Source of the DNA: a bacterium
GTDB taxonomy: Bacteria > Latescibacterota > UBA2968
Length of the DNA: 12,382 bases
NCBI GenBank assembly: GCA_027296045.1
Contig: JAPUJS010000300.1
Span: forward strand, 1 to 12,382
Direction of reading: 5' to 3'
Shown here: positions 6,120 through 12,382 of the stretch, in pieces
Numbering within the stretch: the first letter of the stretch is position 1
How the letters are laid out: each line of letters opens with the position of its first letter
Program-made: the position numbers and the translations under genes
Notes under the pieces: model-generated
The model's input: the letters and a program-made list of their open reading frames with translations, nothing else
The model's database searches: none
What the model was told of the DNA's origin: nothing

Positions 6120-7595
6120 TTATCGATGTTGTTCCGCCCAGTGCGCCATCCGCTGGTCCTCGTGCTTCATCCGCCAAGTTAACAGCTTCTGGCAATATTG
6201 CAACACCGTCTCGCGGTGCCCCGGATCGTCTGCCAGATTTCGTTGTTCTCCCGGATCTGCCTTCAGGTCAAACAACAGCGCCGGCATTCGCTCATCCGCA
6301 AAATGGATATACTTAAAGGCTTCGTCCCGCACCACCCATACCAACCCCAGATCCGAATCCTCCAAAAGATCGCGCACCTCGCCCCGAATATCCTGCTCGT
6401 AAAAAATCGCATCCTTCCCACCCTCCTCGCCCCGCACCCGTCCCAACACACTTTGCCCTTGAAACCGATCGGGAATCGGCACCCCCAAAAAATTCAGCAT
6501 CGTTGGTGCGTGGTCAATGGACTCCACAAACCCGTCCAACTGCTGCCCCCGCATCACATCCGCCTCGGGCGACGGGTCCCGCACAATCAACGGCACCCGC
6601 ATCGCCCCGTCGTAAAATCTACCCTTCCCCGTCAGATAGTGATCGCCTAAATATTCCCCGTGATCCGACGAAAACACAATCATCGTTCGGTCCCACTGCC
6701 CCGAATCTTTGAGCGCCTGAAACAAAAGCCCCAAAGACATATCCACCTCGGTAATCATCCCATAATAATTCGCCTGTGTCTCTCGCAAGTCCCGCTCGGA
6801 TTCCAGTGCCGGAGATCGGTGAATCCGCGACAGATACGGATGATCCGACTCCAATTCTTCCAACTCCCGCACCGGGTCTGGCATATCGGCCGAATCGTAC
6901 ATCTCATGATAAGGCGCCGGACAGATCCGGGGCGGATGCGGCTTAACAAAATTCAAACTCAAAAACCACCTCTGGTCCCGTCGCTTCTGCACATATTTTA
7001 TCGCCGTATTGGCAATAAACCGACACTCACTATCCTCTTCCGTATAATGCGCCGGATACCACAGGGCCAAATGATCGCCCGGTCCTTCCGCCGGCACATT
7101 GGGCTTGTGAATCGCCTCGTGATTGCAAAGCGATTCGGGATACCCCTTCTCTCGCAAATCGTCAAAATAAGCCTGCGAATCATATTCGTGGTACAAAACC
7201 TCCTCAAACCCCGGCATCACATTGTCATAACTCAGCGAATACGTCCGGGGGTCATCTGATGGCAGGATTCTCGGATCCACCGCATAATCGTTATATCCAA
7301 TCAGCCCCGGTCGATAGCCCGCCCCCCGAAGTGCCATTGCGATATTTTCCTGTGCATCCACCAGAGGCACCTTGTTGTTCACCGTTCGGTGAGAACACAG
7401 ATATCGGCTCGTATACATACACATCCGGCTGGGTCCACAAGGCGCTGTTTGCACAAAACACTGACGAAACAACGTCCCCTCGGCCGCCAACGCATCCAAA
7501 TTCGGAGTCTGAATCACCGGATTCCCAACGACTTCCAGACAATCTGCTCGCCACTGATCTGCCAGAATAAACAATACATTTAAAGGCTTTGACAT
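6120..7595 (-). CDS. cysteine-type sulfatase / phosphonate monoester hydrolase family protein
   Basis: A 491-residue member of the alkaline phosphatase superfamily that would hydrolyse sulfate, phosphate or phosphonate esters. Cys53 lies in CGPSR (52-57 region, APCGPSRMCMYTSRY), the signature whose cysteine is oxidised to formylglycine. Metal and active-site residues are visible at Asp13 (ILADQWRAD), Lys218 and His220 (FVKPHPP), Asp311 and His312 (FSSDHGEYLGDH) and Lys324 (GKGRF). Several stretches recall phosphonate monoester hydrolases more than secreted arylsulfatases: KPHPP...APYHEMY, YYGMITEVD, GFVESIDHAPTMLNFLG and a tail ending in WRMKHEDQRMAHW. The start chosen has AAAGGG 6-7 bases upstream; a longer in-frame extension to 7715 is noncoding-like. 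There is no signal peptide, so the enzyme should be cytoplasmic. A formylglycine-generating enzyme must exist elsewhere, since the FGE-fold protein in this cluster lacks catalytic cysteines. Confidence 0.95.
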   Translation of the reverse strand: MSKPLNVLFILADQWRADCLEVVGNPVIQTPNLDALAAEGTLFRQCFVQTAPCGPSRMCMYTSRYLCSHRTVNNKVPLVDAQENIAMALRGAGYRPGLIGYNDYAVDPRILPSDDPRTYSLSYDNVMPGFEEVLYHEYDSQAYFDDLREKGYPESLCNHEAIHKPNVPAEGPGDHLALWYPAHYTEEDSECRFIANTAIKYVQKRRDQRWFLSLNFVKPHPPRICPAPYHEMYDSADMPDPVRELEELESDHPYLSRIHRSPALESERDLRETQANYYGMITEVDMSLGLLFQALKDSGQWDRTMIVFSSDHGEYLGDHYLTGKGRFYDGAMRVPLIVRDPSPEADVMRGQQLDGFVESIDHAPTMLNFLGVPIPDRFQGQSVLGRVRGEEGGKDAIFYEQDIRGEVRDLLEDSDLGLVWVVRDEAFKYIHFADERMPALLFDLKADPGEQRNLADDPGHRETVLQYCQKLLTWRMKHEDQRMAHWAEQHR

Positions 7596-7630
7596 ACGCA
7601 CCCTTTCAAAACAGAAGACTTGATCGTGAC

Positions 7631-7820
7631 GCAGGATCACGAAACCCATCCGCTCCCAACCGCACAGCCACACGGAACCACCCTTCCCTATCACATCCCC
7701 ACCACGAAACCCCATGAAACCCGTCCCTGCCTCTCCCCCCTTACCACCACCCTACCGGCGGTGGGTGGTATGGTGGTTTCGTGGCCCTCCATGTTTCTTC
7801 GTGGCCCTTCGTGATCCTGC
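7631..7820. repeat. 190-base nested inverted-repeat element between the sulfatase and lyase-like genes
   Basis: Three concentric inverted repeats share one centre region. The outer pair is GCAGGATCACGAA (7631-7643) with TTCGTGATCCTGC (7808-7820), 13 of 13 bases. The middle pair is CCACGAAACC (7702-7711) with GGTTTCGTGG (7775-7784). The inner pair is TACCACC (7742-7748) with GGTGGTA (7764-7770). The right half repeats GTGGCCCTYC-like units at 7781 and 7801. No open frame is credible. It fills almost the whole 227-base gap. It may be a small non-autonomous mobile element or a repetitive-extragenic-palindrome type element. Confidence 0.6.
7801..7816. repeat. copy 1 of the GTGGCCCTTCGTGATC repeat
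   Basis: This 16-mer recurs exactly at 10180-10195 on the same strand, 2.38 kb away. The two copies bracket the lyase-like gene, this one 7 bases past its stop codon. A truncated copy is at 10139-10152 and a degenerate unit at 7781-7790. Confidence 0.75.
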
Positions 7821-7822
7821 CT

Positions 7823-10054
7823 TTATCCGTCCAACCCCTCCAACCTCCCTGCCTCCGAAAGCGTCCGATAAGCCACCATAAAGGGAACATAAAAAGCAGC
7901 AAACCCCTTCGGGCCGGACCCATCGAACAACACCGTATCGCCCGCCAGATCTTTCACAATCCGCTTCCCGCCGCCACTGCCACCGATCCCCCGTTTCACC
8001 AGTTGTGCCATCATCCGATCCACCTGATCCAAAAACCGTTCGTCGCCCGAAAGCTCGTAGGCATAGGAAAGCGCTTCCATTTCCCGAGCCCCCCCTGCAC
8101 GCCGATTCAAACTGGGCAATTCCTTGTAAAAAAACCGCCCATCCGGCATCACACAGTGATCCATCAAATCGCCCATCTCTTCCACAATCAACCCCGGAAT
8201 CCGCTCATCCCCTGTTGCATCGTAATACCGATACAGCGCATTCACGGCAATGGAAATCATAAACGGAACCCGCACCTGCGTGTGTGACGTATAAGGCGCC
8301 AGAAATGCCCCCAAATCCGCTTTCCATTCCAAAAATTGATCGGCAATCTTCCGGCAGACATCCAGATACCTTTCCTCCCGCGTCTCCTTGTAAACGGCAA
8401 TCAACCCGCGCATCGCCCACCCCGTCTCGCGAGCGGCAAACCCGCCCGCCTGCGCAAACCTGGGCGACTCCAGATGCCGGATCATATTGTCCGCAATCGA
8501 AATCGCCTTCTCCCTTGCCTCCGCCTTCCCCGTCATATAATAGAAATCCAACAGCCCTTCGGTCCACTCATGAGACGGCGTCACCCCGCCCGTCACATGG
8601 CCTGCCGTATGAATCGGCTGTCCGCCCATCTTCATCGGATCATCGCTATAATGACAAAAGTCCACATCGATCCAGTGCTGGGCCGCCACCAGGCCCACAT
8701 CCCGAAACCGGCGTTCCCCCGTCTTGGCAAACAACAAAAACATCTGGTGTGGAAAATCATATTCATTATTGGTCCACACCAGTTCTCCCTTGCCCCGACC
8801 CTGTTGCGTATACCCGTGATCCGGACCATCCCCCCAGTGTAACATCCCCAATCCCCGGTTTCGCCCATCCGCCATATTAATCACCCCCATCTCCAGAGGC
8901 ACGCTTTTCACCTCTGGAAACACCCGTTCCCAGACCCCGCTGTCCCGATACCAGTCCTCCGACAAAATCGCCACATCCGGATACTGAAACTGCAACGACC
9001 GCACCGTCACCTCTTCCGCTGTCACTTCCGGACCGTGAAAGAAAAACAAAAACCGGTGCGTCTTCGCCACCCCCTGTAACACCGTCACTGGCTCCTGTCC
9101 GGCCGGATAAATCTCCACCGCAATCCCGCTTTCGTCCACCTTCAATCCCTTGGGAAAATTCTGATGCGCCTGAAAAGGCGTCACCGAAACCCCCTTTTTG
9201 CCATCGCACCAGTCCGCCCAAAAATCCCCATAAAAAACCTCCAGCACGTGCTCCACAGATTGATACAGAATCGTCTCTGCATCCAGCACTCGCTCGCCCG
9301 GCCCCTCCTTTACCGACGTCCGATAATACCCTTCTCCCATCGCACACCGCACATCCCCCACCGGATCCGGTCGCACCTTCAACCCAATCTCTCCAACCCG
9401 GACACGATCTTCCCGCTCCCGATTAATAAACTGATATTCCACCTCCACCCAGGGCTTGCCCGCCCAGGCATACACCAGCACCCGAAAATCAAACAACGTC
9501 CCCGTCTCCCCCCGGTGTGTGCCCGAACATTCCACCACCGCCCGAAGAGGTCCCGCCTCCAGCACCGTCAACGCATCCAGATCCGCCTGCCGTGTCTCAA
9601 ATGCCCGACCTTCTCCATCCACCAGATAAAATCCCGAACACGCCCCCGGCTCCAGCACCACCTCCCCATTCAACACCACCTGCCGAAACAAATCAAATCC
9701 TTCCCGAGCACATTCCACCTGAAGCGGCCCCGTATCAATCACCACCCCTTTGTCGGTCTCCTCCACGGAGACTTGAATCTCCGGTTCCACCACCCCCACC
9801 GACCCATCCCAGACAAACGACATTTCGTGCGCTCGATTCCCCGGCAAATCCGCCAGAAAATGTGTCATCAACCACTTCACACTTCCGTCCTCCCAGGTCG
9901 ACGTCACCGCCTTCTGCACCGCAATCGCCTCCCCATTCACAATCCCAAACCCCTCCAGATCTTGCAACTGCCCCTTCGCAAACGGAACCGCCAACGAAAC
10001 CGGTTCCCCATCCCGATCGTACATCGACAACTTATCAAACCGAATCTGACTCAT
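7823..10054 (-). CDS. YetA/PcRGLX-like protein (RIFT-barrel plus alpha/alpha-barrel, polysaccharide lyase-like)
   Basis: A 743-residue protein resembling the YetA/PcRGLX group, whose fungal member is an exo-acting rhamnogalacturonan lyase (PL26). Residues about 1-85 have the typical N-terminal RIFT-barrel pattern: PVSLAVPFAKGQL (18-30) and TWEDGSVKWLMTHFLADL (53-70). A beta-rich middle follows (about 90-345), with VLVYAWAGKPWVEVEYQF (192-209) and FWADWCDGKKGVSVTPFQAHQNFPKGL (278-304). Residues about 385-735 are helical repeats typical of an (alpha/alpha) barrel, with HWGDGPDHGY (406-415), NNEYDFPHQ (429-437), HTAGHVTGGVTPSHEWTEGL (482-501) and ARETGWAMRG (541-550). His- and Glu-rich loops there are likely active-site elements. 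No signal peptide is present, so action in the cytoplasm on an imported oligosaccharide is inferred. The ATG follows AAAAGGGG with 6 bases between; the in-frame extension to 10210 is repeat sequence and not coding. Substrate unknown. Confidence 0.85.
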   Translation of the reverse strand: MSQIRFDKLSMYDRDGEPVSLAVPFAKGQLQDLEGFGIVNGEAIAVQKAVTSTWEDGSVKWLMTHFLADLPGNRAHEMSFVWDGSVGVVEPEIQVSVEETDKGVVIDTGPLQVECAREGFDLFRQVVLNGEVVLEPGACSGFYLVDGEGRAFETRQADLDALTVLEAGPLRAVVECSGTHRGETGTLFDFRVLVYAWAGKPWVEVEYQFINREREDRVRVGEIGLKVRPDPVGDVRCAMGEGYYRTSVKEGPGERVLDAETILYQSVEHVLEVFYGDFWADWCDGKKGVSVTPFQAHQNFPKGLKVDESGIAVEIYPAGQEPVTVLQGVAKTHRFLFFFHGPEVTAEEVTVRSLQFQYPDVAILSEDWYRDSGVWERVFPEVKSVPLEMGVINMADGRNRGLGMLHWGDGPDHGYTQQGRGKGELVWTNNEYDFPHQMFLLFAKTGERRFRDVGLVAAQHWIDVDFCHYSDDPMKMGGQPIHTAGHVTGGVTPSHEWTEGLLDFYYMTGKAEAREKAISIADNMIRHLESPRFAQAGGFAARETGWAMRGLIAVYKETREERYLDVCRKIADQFLEWKADLGAFLAPYTSHTQVRVPFMISIAVNALYRYYDATGDERIPGLIVEEMGDLMDHCVMPDGRFFYKELPSLNRRAGGAREMEALSYAYELSGDERFLDQVDRMMAQLVKRGIGGSGGGKRIVKDLAGDTVLFDGSGPKGFAAFYVPFMVAYRTLSEAGRLEGLDG

Positions 10055-10138
10055 CACATCCCCTTTTGATAAACAAACACTCCATAAAGCGCTCCAATAG
10101 CTCGCATCCCCAAACGGAAGGGCAGGGGTGGGTGGATC

Positions 10139-10195
10139 TGTGGCCCTTCGTGTGGAGTTGGGCGGTCCGGCGGGGTTTTGTGGCCCTTCGTGATC
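10139..10195. repeat. paired GTGGCCCTTCGTG repeats upstream of the lyase-like gene
   Basis: TGTGGCCCTTCGTG occurs at 10139-10152 and again at 10179-10192, exactly 40 bases apart. The second copy extends to GTGGCCCTTCGTGATC (10180-10195), identical to 7801-7816, and is preceded by GGTTTTGTGGCCC, a one-base variant of GGTTTCGTGGCCC at 7775. On the coding strand the repeat begins inside the TGA stop codon of the membrane protein gene. The remaining gap (10055-10138) shows nothing else I can name. Confidence 0.75.
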
Positions 10196-12161
10196 ACCAG
10201 CCGTGCACAAAATGCCGGTTCAACGGAAACCAGATCCCGTCCACCAAACTGGACAGTCCCACACCAAACAGATAGCCCACCACAATCCCATAAAAAAACG
10301 GCAGCGATCGCCGATACAGACCCACGCCTCCAAACCGCAAAATCAACGTCTTCGTCAACCAGACTAGAAAAATCCCATACCCATATCGCAATCGATGATC
10401 TGGAAAGGCCAGCCCAAACGGATGAACCGGCCAGGCGGCAAACCGCGACCCCAAAAATGTCAACACCCCGGCTTCCAACCCACCCAGCAACCAGACCAGT
10501 GTCAATTCTGGATCAAAAAACGTGGGCTTCGACCCCTCAATAATGGCAACCTGTTTTTGCATACTGTTCCAATCCGGCATATAGGCTACTCCCAACCCGC
10601 CTTCCATATACGATCGGTAAATCTGAAACCCGCAGGCCACCACAAACGCCACCAGCAGCGCCAGGGGCAAAACACCCACCACCAGCGCCGACCGCCGAAG
10701 CCCATTGCCCAACAACTGAAAAAAATGAGGAATCGCCGGCACCGAAAGCATCCGCGAGGACGATCCGGCCATCATATTCCGATTTACCAGCATCAGCCCC
10801 GTCAAGTCCTGACTTTGCAAATTCACCGTCCCGTACACCGACCTCATAATATGCCAGCCCTTTTCCCCCTGAGGTGCCAGAAATACGTAGCCCGTTGCCG
10901 CCGCATACTTGGTCACTCCAAAATAGACCACAAATAACAGCCCCATTTGCACCACGGCCGAAGACCAGGAAACCCCCATCGAAACCAGAAAGCCAAAGAA
11001 AAACACCGCAGCACTCACAAATCCCAGCCAGGCCGTCCGATAAGAAACCGGCACGCCATCGTCTTTGCTCCGCGGTTCCCCAAACGCCTTTTGAAGCGTC
11101 TCTTTCAAATGCCCACGGGCCACCCACAGCGACCAGATGACCAGCACCACCATCGCCCCGTGGGCCTCCAGCATCAACACTTCCCTCGGTTCGGCCGTCT
11201 GCCCCTGAAGCCCCAACGCAAATCCCGTCCGATTCATCACCGCCAGTTTACACGCATTGACCACGGTGAAAAACCAGAAACTCATCAAAATGTTCAACGG
11301 ACACAAATAGGACAGGCCCATCATCAACGGGTGAATTCGCAGATAGATCGTGGGAAACGTGTTTCCCATATCCACGGCCTTCGTCAGCCAGTGATCGTAG
11401 ACCGTAATCCTGGGCAACGAGAGCACATAATACCCGGCAATATTCCAGCAAATCACGCCCGCCGTACACGCAAAACCCCCCCAGAACACCCAGTTCCGGA
11501 ACACATCCGGCACCCGACTCCCCTCCGATTCCTTCAGCAATTCCAGAGGCACCATGGCCAGCGGAAACGTCAGACGTTCGTTCACCAACCACTGTTTGTA
11601 AAATAACACACTGCCAAAAAATCCCGCCATCACCAGCGACAAACTGCCCACAAACCACCAAAAAAGCGGCACCGTCCAGTGTTCCCACGGAATCGATTCT
11701 CCCGGCCACAGGCCCACATACAACTGTTCCACCACCGGATCGCCCGGCTCCATAAACAGCCAGGTCGGCATATAGGGTCCCACCACATCCCAGAACCGGT
11801 TTTCGGGAGAAGAAAAAGCCGCTGGCGCAGAAATATCCGTAATCAAATACCCCACCCATCCAATGGCCGGCACCGTGCCCACCAGCCACACAATGCCAAA
11901 AATCGACACCACCTCGGTCCGGGTCAGTGCCAGCCGGGGCACCGTCAGCTTTAAAATCGTGTTTATTCCGATCCAAACCACCAGGGGCATCAACGCCGTT
12001 ACCGGCAAAAAACTCTTCATCAAATTTCGCCCGTAGTAAGTCGCAAAAATACACATCCCTACCAGCGTAATCAACGCCAGCACCACCGCCCGAACGGTCA
12101 GCCCCTGCTCCGGCTGGGCCTCGGGCCTTACCATCTGAACTTCCGATGTTTGCTGTGCCAT
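10194..12161 (-). CDS. DUF6785-like polytopic membrane protein, probable transporter
   Basis: A 655-residue integral membrane protein with about 12-13 hydrophobic segments, near residues 24-42, 52-72, 86-108, 165-187, 224-247, 278-305, 332-349, 378-396, 402-423, 492-513, 552-572, 595-612 and 620-643. Motifs KQWLVNERLTFPLAMVPLELL (189-209), WPVHPFGLAF (577-586), and WLTKTLILRFGGVGLYRRSLPFFYG (601-625) match the DUF6785/DUF6784 group and are reminiscent of oligopeptide-transporter (OPT) family proteins, for which transport of small solutes is the usual role. The N-terminal 20 residues are polar and cytoplasm-like. The ATG is preceded by GTAGGAG, 8 bases away. It is the first gene of the minus-strand cluster, preceded by a regulated-looking promoter. 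The stop codon overlaps an intergenic repeat, 139 bases before the lyase-like gene. The transported compound is unknown; a breakdown product handled by the downstream enzymes is inferred. Confidence 0.85.
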   Translation of the reverse strand: MAQQTSEVQMVRPEAQPEQGLTVRAVVLALITLVGMCIFATYYGRNLMKSFLPVTALMPLVVWIGINTILKLTVPRLALTRTEVVSIFGIVWLVGTVPAIGWVGYLITDISAPAAFSSPENRFWDVVGPYMPTWLFMEPGDPVVEQLYVGLWPGESIPWEHWTVPLFWWFVGSLSLVMAGFFGSVLFYKQWLVNERLTFPLAMVPLELLKESEGSRVPDVFRNWVFWGGFACTAGVICWNIAGYYVLSLPRITVYDHWLTKAVDMGNTFPTIYLRIHPLMMGLSYLCPLNILMSFWFFTVVNACKLAVMNRTGFALGLQGQTAEPREVLMLEAHGAMVVLVIWSLWVARGHLKETLQKAFGEPRSKDDGVPVSYRTAWLGFVSAAVFFFGFLVSMGVSWSSAVVQMGLLFVVYFGVTKYAAATGYVFLAPQGEKGWHIMRSVYGTVNLQSQDLTGLMLVNRNMMAGSSSRMLSVPAIPHFFQLLGNGLRRSALVVGVLPLALLVAFVVACGFQIYRSYMEGGLGVAYMPDWNSMQKQVAIIEGSKPTFFDPELTLVWLLGGLEAGVLTFLGSRFAAWPVHPFGLAFPDHRLRYGYGIFLVWLTKTLILRFGGVGLYRRSLPFFYGIVVGYLFGVGLSSLVDGIWFPLNRHFVHGW

Positions 12162-12201
12162 AACAAGGCTCCTACGACATTCTCTTCTCTACACACATTC
12201 G

Positions 12202-12211
12202 GTATTTATAC
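12202..12211. promoter_or_regulatory. operator-like palindrome, site B
   Basis: GTATTTATAC differs by one base from the GTATTTATGC core of site A; the two centres are 21 bases apart. It lies just downstream of the predicted transcription start of the cluster, a position suited to repression. Confidence 0.4.
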
Positions 12212-12218
12212 ATTTCCT

Positions 12219-12236
12219 GTTAGCATAAATACTAAC
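12219..12236. promoter_or_regulatory. operator-like palindrome, site A
   Basis: GTTAGCATAAATACTAAC is an 18-base near-palindrome with perfect 5-base outer arms (GTTAG/CTAAC). On the minus strand its core is GTATTTATGC, and it covers the predicted -10 element of the membrane protein gene. Binding of a dimeric regulator here would block RNA polymerase. Confidence 0.45.
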
Positions 12237-12250
12237 AACACCAAGGTCAA
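12222..12250 (-). promoter_or_regulatory. probable promoter of the minus-strand cluster
   Basis: On the minus strand TTGACC (12250-12245) and TATGCT (12227-12222) are separated by 17 bases, about 60 bases before the membrane protein ATG. The -10 lies inside operator-like site A. An alternative -10, TATAAA, occurs within site B but lacks a good -35. Confidence 0.45.
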
Positions 12251-12283
12251 CCAAATTTTCCGTTTCAAAACCTTATTTTTCCC

Positions 12284-12289
12284 TTGACA
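12284..12289 (+). promoter_or_regulatory. consensus -35 element for the divergent gene
   Basis: TTGACA on the plus strand matches the sigma70 -35 consensus and lies 88 bases before the ATG at 12378. The sequence 17 bases further (CACATT) is a weak -10; TATCAC lies closer at 14 bases. Only the -35 is convincing. Confidence 0.3.
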
Positions 12290-12377
12290 TTCCACCATTT
12301 GCATATCACATTGGGAACCCTTGAATGTGGATCTAATTTGTCAACAAACAGCCGGAAAAAAACATAGGAGGACGACC

Positions 12378-12382
12378 ATGGC
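12378..12382 (+). CDS. start of a divergent gene cut by the window edge
   Basis: ATGGC at the right edge is preceded by AGGAGG (12366-12371) with 6 bases between, a near-ideal ribosome binding site. It faces away from the membrane protein gene across a 216-base control region. Nothing can be said about the product. A regulator of the cluster would be a common occupant of such a position, which is speculation. Confidence 0.55.

Noticed and set aside
7596..7715. N-terminal extension of the sulfatase frame
   Set aside because: It carries a Gly/Trp-rich non-family sequence, overlaps the arm of an inverted repeat, and the internal ATG at 7595 has a good ribosome binding site and the standard family N-terminus.
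9164..10069. 301-residue plus-strand frame opposite the lyase-like gene
   Set aside because: Extremely His/Pro/Arg-rich, no ribosome binding site or family pattern; it is the antisense shadow of a well-supported gene.
7631..10195. CRISPR array suggested by recurring GTGGCCCTTCGTG units
   Set aside because: Units are short, irregularly spaced, partly degenerate and have no spacers of constant length or cas genes nearby.
10055..10210. N-terminal extension of the lyase-like protein overlapping the membrane protein gene
   Set aside because: The stretch is built from intergenic repeats and is Pro-rich without family similarity; the ATG at 10054 has AAAAGGGG at proper distance.
10947..11606. 219-residue plus-strand frame opposite the membrane protein
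   Set aside because: His/Arg/Pro-rich composition is typical of an antisense shadow.

Overview
The window carries one partial and six complete protein-coding genes, the first bases of an eighth, and a clear remnant of another. Six complete genes lie on the minus strand. The domain set suggests a Gram-negative bacterium of the Fibrobacterota-Chlorobiota-Bacteroidota neighbourhood or an uncultivated candidate phylum such as Latescibacterota or Poribacteria. That set is a SpoIIE-type phosphatase of the GGD...DVSGH kind, a secreted FGE-fold protein with dockerin-like and HYDIN-type domains, a DUF6785-type membrane protein, a YetA/PcRGLX-like enzyme and a sulfatase. The taxonomic guess is inference from domain style only.

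Left part (1-3241). The 3' end of a citrate synthase gene (+) meets a convergent minus-strand unit. The 183-base gap between them holds four ordered hairpins, the last being a strong minus-strand terminator; this is either a structured 3' UTR or a small RNA. Then come a SpoIIE/PP2C-family serine phosphatase and an aldo/keto reductase, both apparently starting at TTG. An 85-base element with perfect 16-base inverted terminal repeats separates them. Upstream of the reductase lies a 330-base gene-free stretch with a promoter for the reductase and the broken 5' end of a response-regulator gene.

Right part (3242-12161). Five minus-strand genes form what looks like one accessory catabolic cluster. 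In transcription order they are a DUF6785-like polytopic membrane protein (probable transporter), a 743-residue YetA/PcRGLX-like protein (RIFT-barrel plus alpha/alpha-barrel, polysaccharide lyase-like), a cysteine-type sulfatase or phosphonate monoester hydrolase, a 430-residue protein I cannot assign, and a secreted dockerin-HYDIN-FGE-fold protein. The sulfatase and the lyase-like protein have no signal peptide. A consistent reading is uptake of a charged (perhaps sulfated) sugar fragment by the membrane protein followed by cytoplasmic processing. The FGE-fold protein lacks the catalytic cysteine pair, so it is unlikely to mature the neighbouring sulfatase.

Regulation and repeats. The cluster is preceded by a divergent control region in which two copies of a GTATTTATRC operator-like palindrome sit 21 bases apart over the probable -10 and start site. 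A further gene starts divergently at the right edge. A family of GTGGCCCTTCGTGATC-type intergenic repeats occupies both gaps that flank the lyase-like gene, and one copy runs into the stop codon of the membrane protein gene.
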